Below, in pieces: positions 60,600-64,000 of a stretch of DNA of 64,000 nt. The position numbers were made by a program, and so were the translations under genes. The DNA is from Pseudomonadota bacterium (GTDB lineage Bacteria > Pseudomonadota > Gammaproteobacteria > Steroidobacterales > Steroidobacteraceae). The stretch is taken from assembly GCA_963204835.1 (NCBI GenBank), contig CAUJHJ010000014.1:1-64000 (forward strand), read 5' to 3'. How positions within the stretch are numbered: the first letter of the stretch is position 1; every line of letters starts with the position of its first letter. The notes under the pieces are model-generated. The model ran no database searches, had not been told where the DNA came from, and saw only the letters and a program-made list of their open reading frames with translations.

Positions 60600-63008
60600 A
60601 TGCGCATTTTCTGGATCGCGGCATCCGCGGTTGTCTTTGCCCCGGGTGTCCTCCTGGCCCAGGGCCGAACCGGTGACGCCGACGAGGACACGTTGAGCGA
60701 GGTCGTCGTGACCGGCACGCGCGTGCAGGAGCGTTCCCGGCTCGACACGCTCGCACCCGTCGACGTGGTATCGAGCAAGGCGCTCACCTCGCAAGGTTCG
60801 ACGGAGCTCGCGCAGGCGCTGTCGGTCGCCGCGCCGTCTCTCAATTTCCCGCGGCCCTCCATCACCGACGGCACCGATCATGTTCGCCCGGCCGCCCTGC
60901 GCGGCCTTGCGCCCGACCAGACGCTGGTGCTCGTCAATTCCAAGCGCCGCCATCCGTCCGCGCTCGTCAACGTGAACGGTTCGATCGGCCGCGGCTCCTC
61001 CGCCGTCGACCTCAACGCGATTCCGCTCGCCGCGATCGAGCGCGTCGAGGTGCTGCGCGACGGTGCCTCGGCGCAGTACGGCTCCGACGCCATCGCCGGG
61101 GTCATCAACCTGCAGTTGCGCCGCGCGAGTTCGGGGGGCGGCGCGTCGGTCACTCTTGGCCAGTACGACACCGACGTGGATACCGCGCGCGGCTCGCGCT
61201 CCGCGAGCGACGGCGGTACGGTGACCGCCTCGGTGTGGGCCGGGCTGCCGCTGGGCGCGGACGGCTTCCTGACGCTCACTGGCGAGTATCGCGACCGCGA
61301 TCCAACGAGCCGCGGTGACTTCGACCCGCGCGTCACGACGCTCGTGCCGCCCGAGCCGCTGCGCGTCACCTCGCGCTACGGCGATCCCCAGGTTCGGGAT
61401 GCAACCTTCTATGCCAACGCCGGCCTGCCGCTCGCCAATGACTGGGAGCTCTACGGCTGGGCGGGCTACCAGAAGCGCGAGGGTGAATCGGCTGCCTTTC
61501 CGCGCCTGCGCAACAACGTCAACAATGACCCCGCGGTCTACCCGAACGGGTTCCTGCCGATCATCGCGAGCGACGTGGAGGACATCGCGCTCGGCATTGG
61601 CATGAAAGGCGCCCTCGGCGCCTGGTCGTCGGATTTCAGCCTCGTGTACGGCTATGACGAGCTGATGTACCGCACCGAGCGCAGCATCAACGGCACGCTC
61701 GTCCCGAACTCGCCCACGAGTTTCGACTCGGGCGGCTTCGACTATGACCAACTGGTCGCGAACATCGACCTGTCGCGCCCGGTGGGCTGGTTCGGCAATC
61801 GCGATTCGCACCTTGCGCTCGGCCTCGAGGCGCGGCGCGAGGGCTACGGCATCACGGCGGGCGAGCCCGCGTCCTACCTGACGGGCCCGCGCACCGGGCC
61901 CGCCTTCGGCAACCCCGCCCCGGGCGCGCAGGGTTTCCCGGGCTTCCAGCCGTCGAACGTGGTCGACAAGGACCGCAACAATGTAGCGCTCTACGCCGAG
62001 GTCGAGTCGCAGCTGACCGATCGGTTCCTCGCTTCCGTCGCGGCGCGGGCGGAGGACTATTCGGACTTCGGCTCGCAGGTCACCGGCAAGATTTCGCTGC
62101 GCTACGATTTCACCGACAGCTTCGCGCTGCGCGGCACGGCCTCCACGGGCTTTCGCGCCCCTGGCCTGCAGCAGAGCTTTTTCACTTCCACCGCGACGAA
62201 CTTCATCGGCGGCGTGCCGTTCGAGGTCGGCACTTTCCCGCCGACGTCGCCGGTCGCGCGCGCGCTCGGCGCAAAGCCGCTCGAGCCCGAGGAGTCGGAG
62301 AATTTTTCCATCGGTGCGGTGGTCCGGCGCGGCGCCTTCGATGCCACCCTCGACATCTACCAGATCAACATCGACGATCGCATCGTGCTGTCGGAGAACC
62401 TCGGCGGCACGCCGGCCATCGATGCCCTGCTGCAGCCCTTCGGCATCGGCCGCGCGCGCTTCTTCATCAACGGCGTGAACACCGAGACCCGGGGCGTCGA
62501 CGCCGTGCTGCATTACCTGCTGGACAGCCCGGCGGCGGGGCGCTGGGATTTCACCCTGTCGGCGAACTGGAATTCGACCGACGTGAAGAAGCTGCCGGCG
62601 ACCAACGTGATCCCGCAGGGCGGGGTGCTGTTCGGCCGCATCAATGTGCTCACCTTCGAGGAGGGGACGCCCGACAACAAGCAGGCGCTCGCGGTCGACT
62701 GGAGCCTGCCGGTCGTCTACGGTTCGGTCGGCGTGACCCTCAAGGCGACGAATTACGGCGAGGTCACCGAGCCTCAGCCGACTGCGCCGCTCGATGTGCA
62801 CCTCGGCGCCGCAACGCTCGTCGATCTCGAGGTCCGCTCGAATTTCCACGGGTTCACCCTTGCGATCGGCGCGGATGACTTGCTCGACAAGTACCCCACC
62901 CCGACGCAGCCCGCCGCCAATACCACCGGTGCGCTCGGCTTCTCGCGCTATTCGCCTTTCGGCTTCAGCGGCCGCTTCCTGTACGGGCGGCTCGGCTATC
63001 GCTGGTAG
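60600..63008 (+). CDS. TonB-dependent outer-membrane receptor
   Basis: An 802-residue receptor: signal peptide about 1-20 (ends VLLAQG), TonB-box-like TLSEVVVTGTRVQ, plug with VEVLRDGASAQYGSDAIAG, and a barrel ending FSGRFLYGRLGYRW with aromatic terminal residue. The plug type (LVLVNSKRRHPSALVNVNG) resembles receptors of Caulobacter/Xanthomonas-like bacteria used for carbohydrates or other nutrients. ATG 60600 follows AGGGAGAGGCC. No partner enzyme gene is adjacent within the window. Confidence 0.93.
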   Translation: MRIFWIAASAVVFAPGVLLAQGRTGDADEDTLSEVVVTGTRVQERSRLDTLAPVDVVSSKALTSQGSTELAQALSVAAPSLNFPRPSITDGTDHVRPAALRGLAPDQTLVLVNSKRRHPSALVNVNGSIGRGSSAVDLNAIPLAAIERVEVLRDGASAQYGSDAIAGVINLQLRRASSGGGASVTLGQYDTDVDTARGSRSASDGGTVTASVWAGLPLGADGFLTLTGEYRDRDPTSRGDFDPRVTTLVPPEPLRVTSRYGDPQVRDATFYANAGLPLANDWELYGWAGYQKREGESAAFPRLRNNVNNDPAVYPNGFLPIIASDVEDIALGIGMKGALGAWSSDFSLVYGYDELMYRTERSINGTLVPNSPTSFDSGGFDYDQLVANIDLSRPVGWFGNRDSHLALGLEARREGYGITAGEPASYLTGPRTGPAFGNPAPGAQGFPGFQPSNVVDKDRNNVALYAEVESQLTDRFLASVAARAEDYSDFGSQVTGKISLRYDFTDSFALRGTASTGFRAPGLQQSFFTSTATNFIGGVPFEVGTFPPTSPVARALGAKPLEPEESENFSIGAVVRRGAFDATLDIYQINIDDRIVLSENLGGTPAIDALLQPFGIGRARFFINGVNTETRGVDAVLHYLLDSPAAGRWDFTLSANWNSTDVKKLPATNVIPQGGVLFGRINVLTFEEGTPDNKQALAVDWSLPVVYGSVGVTLKATNYGEVTEPQPTAPLDVHLGAATLVDLEVRSNFHGFTLAIGADDLLDKYPTPTQPAANTTGALGFSRYSPFGFSGRFLYGRLGYRW

Positions 63009-63020
63009 GCCGGGCGGGTT

Positions 63021-63052
63021 TTGCCATGGAAATAAATTGGCGGTATTATTTC
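63021..63052 (+). promoter_or_regulatory. Promoter with overlapping operator for the Xre/RES pair
   Basis: TTGCCA (63021-63026) and TATTAT (63044-63049) are separated by 17 bp, each 5 of 6 to the sigma-70 consensus. The perfect inverted repeat GAAATAA (63029-63035) / TTATTTC (63046-63052) spans spacer and -10, so a bound repressor would block RNA polymerase. The expected start site (about 63056) leaves almost no leader before ATG 63060. Confidence 0.7.
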
Positions 63053-63059
63053 AAGTGAA

Positions 63060-63446
63060 ATGAGCGCCGCCGGCCAGCGAAAACGGGAAGCGGTGCCCTC
63101 CGCGGGCGCCGTGCTCGCGCGCGCGGCCTTCCGGGCCGCAGGCTTCCTCGGGATCTCGCAGGCCGACCTTGCCGCGATCATCGGCGTGAGCGGCGCCACG
63201 GCCTCGCGGCTCGCAAACGGCGGCAAGGCGTTGGAAGAGGGCAGCAAGCCGTGGCAGCTCGCGGCACTGTTCGTGCGCTCGTTCCGCTCCCTCGATGCGA
63301 TCGTCGGTTCGGACGACACCGCCGCCCGCGCGTGGATGCGTGGTGCGAATGCGGCCCTCGGCGGCGTGCCGCTCGAACTGATGCGCGAGCCGGCCGGGCT
63401 CGCCCGCACCGTTGACTACCTGGACGCCGCCCGCGCTCGCCTCTAG
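63060..63446 (+). CDS. Xre/MbcA/ParS-type antitoxin of a RES toxin
   Basis: A 128-residue antitoxin: an N-terminal Xre-like helical part with GISQADLAAIIGVSGATASR (about 30-49) and the C-terminal MbcA/ParS/Xre toxin-binding domain (AWMRGANAALGGVPLELM, DYLDAARARL). It neutralises the RES-domain toxin encoded next and represses the shared promoter. There is no Shine-Dalgarno before ATG 63060, consistent with a near-leaderless mRNA. Confidence 0.88.
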   Translation: MSAAGQRKREAVPSAGAVLARAAFRAAGFLGISQADLAAIIGVSGATASRLANGGKALEEGSKPWQLAALFVRSFRSLDAIVGSDDTAARAWMRGANAALGGVPLELMREPAGLARTVDYLDAARARL

Positions 63447-64000
63447 CGCGCGCCGCTACGAGCGCGCGCTATGGCGGGTGGTGGAGGCGCAGCACACGGC
63501 GTCCACCATGCGCCTCGCCGACGCGCTGCCCGAGCAGGCGCTGCTCGAGGCGATCCTCGAGGCGAGCAAGCCGCCATTGCCTGCGGGCGCGGGGAAGTTG
63601 CACTACCTCCTCGCCACTCCGTTCCGCTACCGGCCGCGCGCGGGCTCGCGCTTTCGCGCGCCGTTCGAGGCAGGCGTGTGGTACGGGGCGGAGCACTTGC
63701 GCTCGGCGCTCGCCGAGAAGGGCTATTGGCGCCTGCGTTTCCTGCTCGACTCGCCCGCAACGCCCGATCTCAAGCCGGTGCCGCACACCGCCTTCAATGT
63801 ATCCGTCCGTGGCAAGGCGCTCGACCTGACGGCGCCGCCGCTAGCGAGGGACCGCGAGAAGTGGGTGAGCCGCACCGACTACGGCGCCACCCAGGCGCTC
63901 GCCGCCGCCGCGCGCGCCGCGGATATCGAACTGATCCGATATGCATCGGTGCGCGATCCGCAACACGCTGCCTGCGTGGCCGCCCTCGAGCCGGCCGTCT
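63412..64000 (+). CDS. RES-domain toxin (NAD+-degrading type), 3' end outside window
   Basis: About 196 codons of a RES-domain protein. RES toxins (MbcT/ParT-like) degrade or phosphorolyse NAD+ or modify targets by ADP-ribosylation. Matching features are RYERALWRVVEAQH at the start, KLHYLLATPFRYRP with the active-site Arg/Tyr region, FEAGVWYGAEHLRSALAE and a TAF/V beta core. The only start in frame upstream of the conserved region is TTG 63412, inside the end of the antitoxin gene (35-bp overlap). The gene continues past the window edge. Confidence 0.82.
   Translation, partial: MTTWTPPALASSARRYERALWRVVEAQHTASTMRLADALPEQALLEAILEASKPPLPAGAGKLHYLLATPFRYRPRAGSRFRAPFEAGVWYGAEHLRSALAEKGYWRLRFLLDSPATPDLKPVPHTAFNVSVRGKALDLTAPPLARDREKWVSRTDYGATQALAAAARAADIELIRYASVRDPQHAACVAALEPAV

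Overview
The window is GC-rich (about 70 percent by eye), densely coded bacterial chromosome. Gene content points to an aerobic, sodium-handling, surface-scavenging Gammaproteobacterium, perhaps near Steroidobacterales/Nevskiales (tentative, from gene content only): a cbb3 oxidase operon with a very short CcoH, an Mrp antiporter whose A subunit carries a fused B domain, two TonB-dependent receptors, an AidB-type acyl-CoA dehydrogenase and a GlyGly-CTERM-like surface protein. Most genes in the operons overlap by 1-4 bp.

Layout. 1-7.7 kb: RhlE-type helicase (cut by the window start), TauE/SafE permease, RelE-like toxin/antitoxin, 2OG-Fe(II) oxygenase, NnrS, an NhaR-like LysR regulator, Rnk, and an Lrp regulator divergent from alanine dehydrogenase. 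7.7-12 kb: tight run of a deviant Fe-SOD-like protein, GH15 glucoamylase, DUF488 protein and AlkA-like glycosylase. 12-18 kb: six-gene Mrp Na+/H+ antiporter (A, C-G). 18-23.4 kb: second Lrp regulator, DUF6356 protein, YeiH exporter, AidB-like dehydrogenase, cyclopropane fatty-acid synthase, DUF1579 protein. 23.4-30.1 kb: ccoNOQP-H-I-S plus a TauE-like protein that probably starts at CTG. 30-38.2 kb: DsbA, a Tat-exported nitrilase-fold protein lacking its cysteine nucleophile, MetY, a beta-helix GlyGly-CTERM protein, an SGNH lipoprotein and a membrane-tethered serine hydrolase.

38.3-56.9 kb is the most distinctive region: an XRE-cupin regulator, a D-amino-acid dehydrogenase-like oxidase, then a near-continuous run of M81 peptidase, TRAP transporter (M, P, Q), membrane M28 peptidase, GH172 (DUF2961) glycosidase, fucose/arabinose isomerase-like protein and FGGY kinase, followed by a TonB receptor, an S33 hydrolase, an M14 carboxypeptidase and a GlxA-type regulator. 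I read it as a catabolic locus for a peptide-linked furanoside. The sugar branch (GH172, isomerase, kinase, no aldolase) would suit D-arabinofuranose to D-ribulose 5-phosphate. This is inference.

56.9-60.4 kb is a lower-GC islet: gene remnants, an IS3-family element (57729-58929), two small orphan genes and tRNA-Pro(CGG). The window closes with a second TonB receptor and an Xre/RES toxin-antitoxin pair cut by the window end. No CRISPR array, rRNA or prophage was seen.
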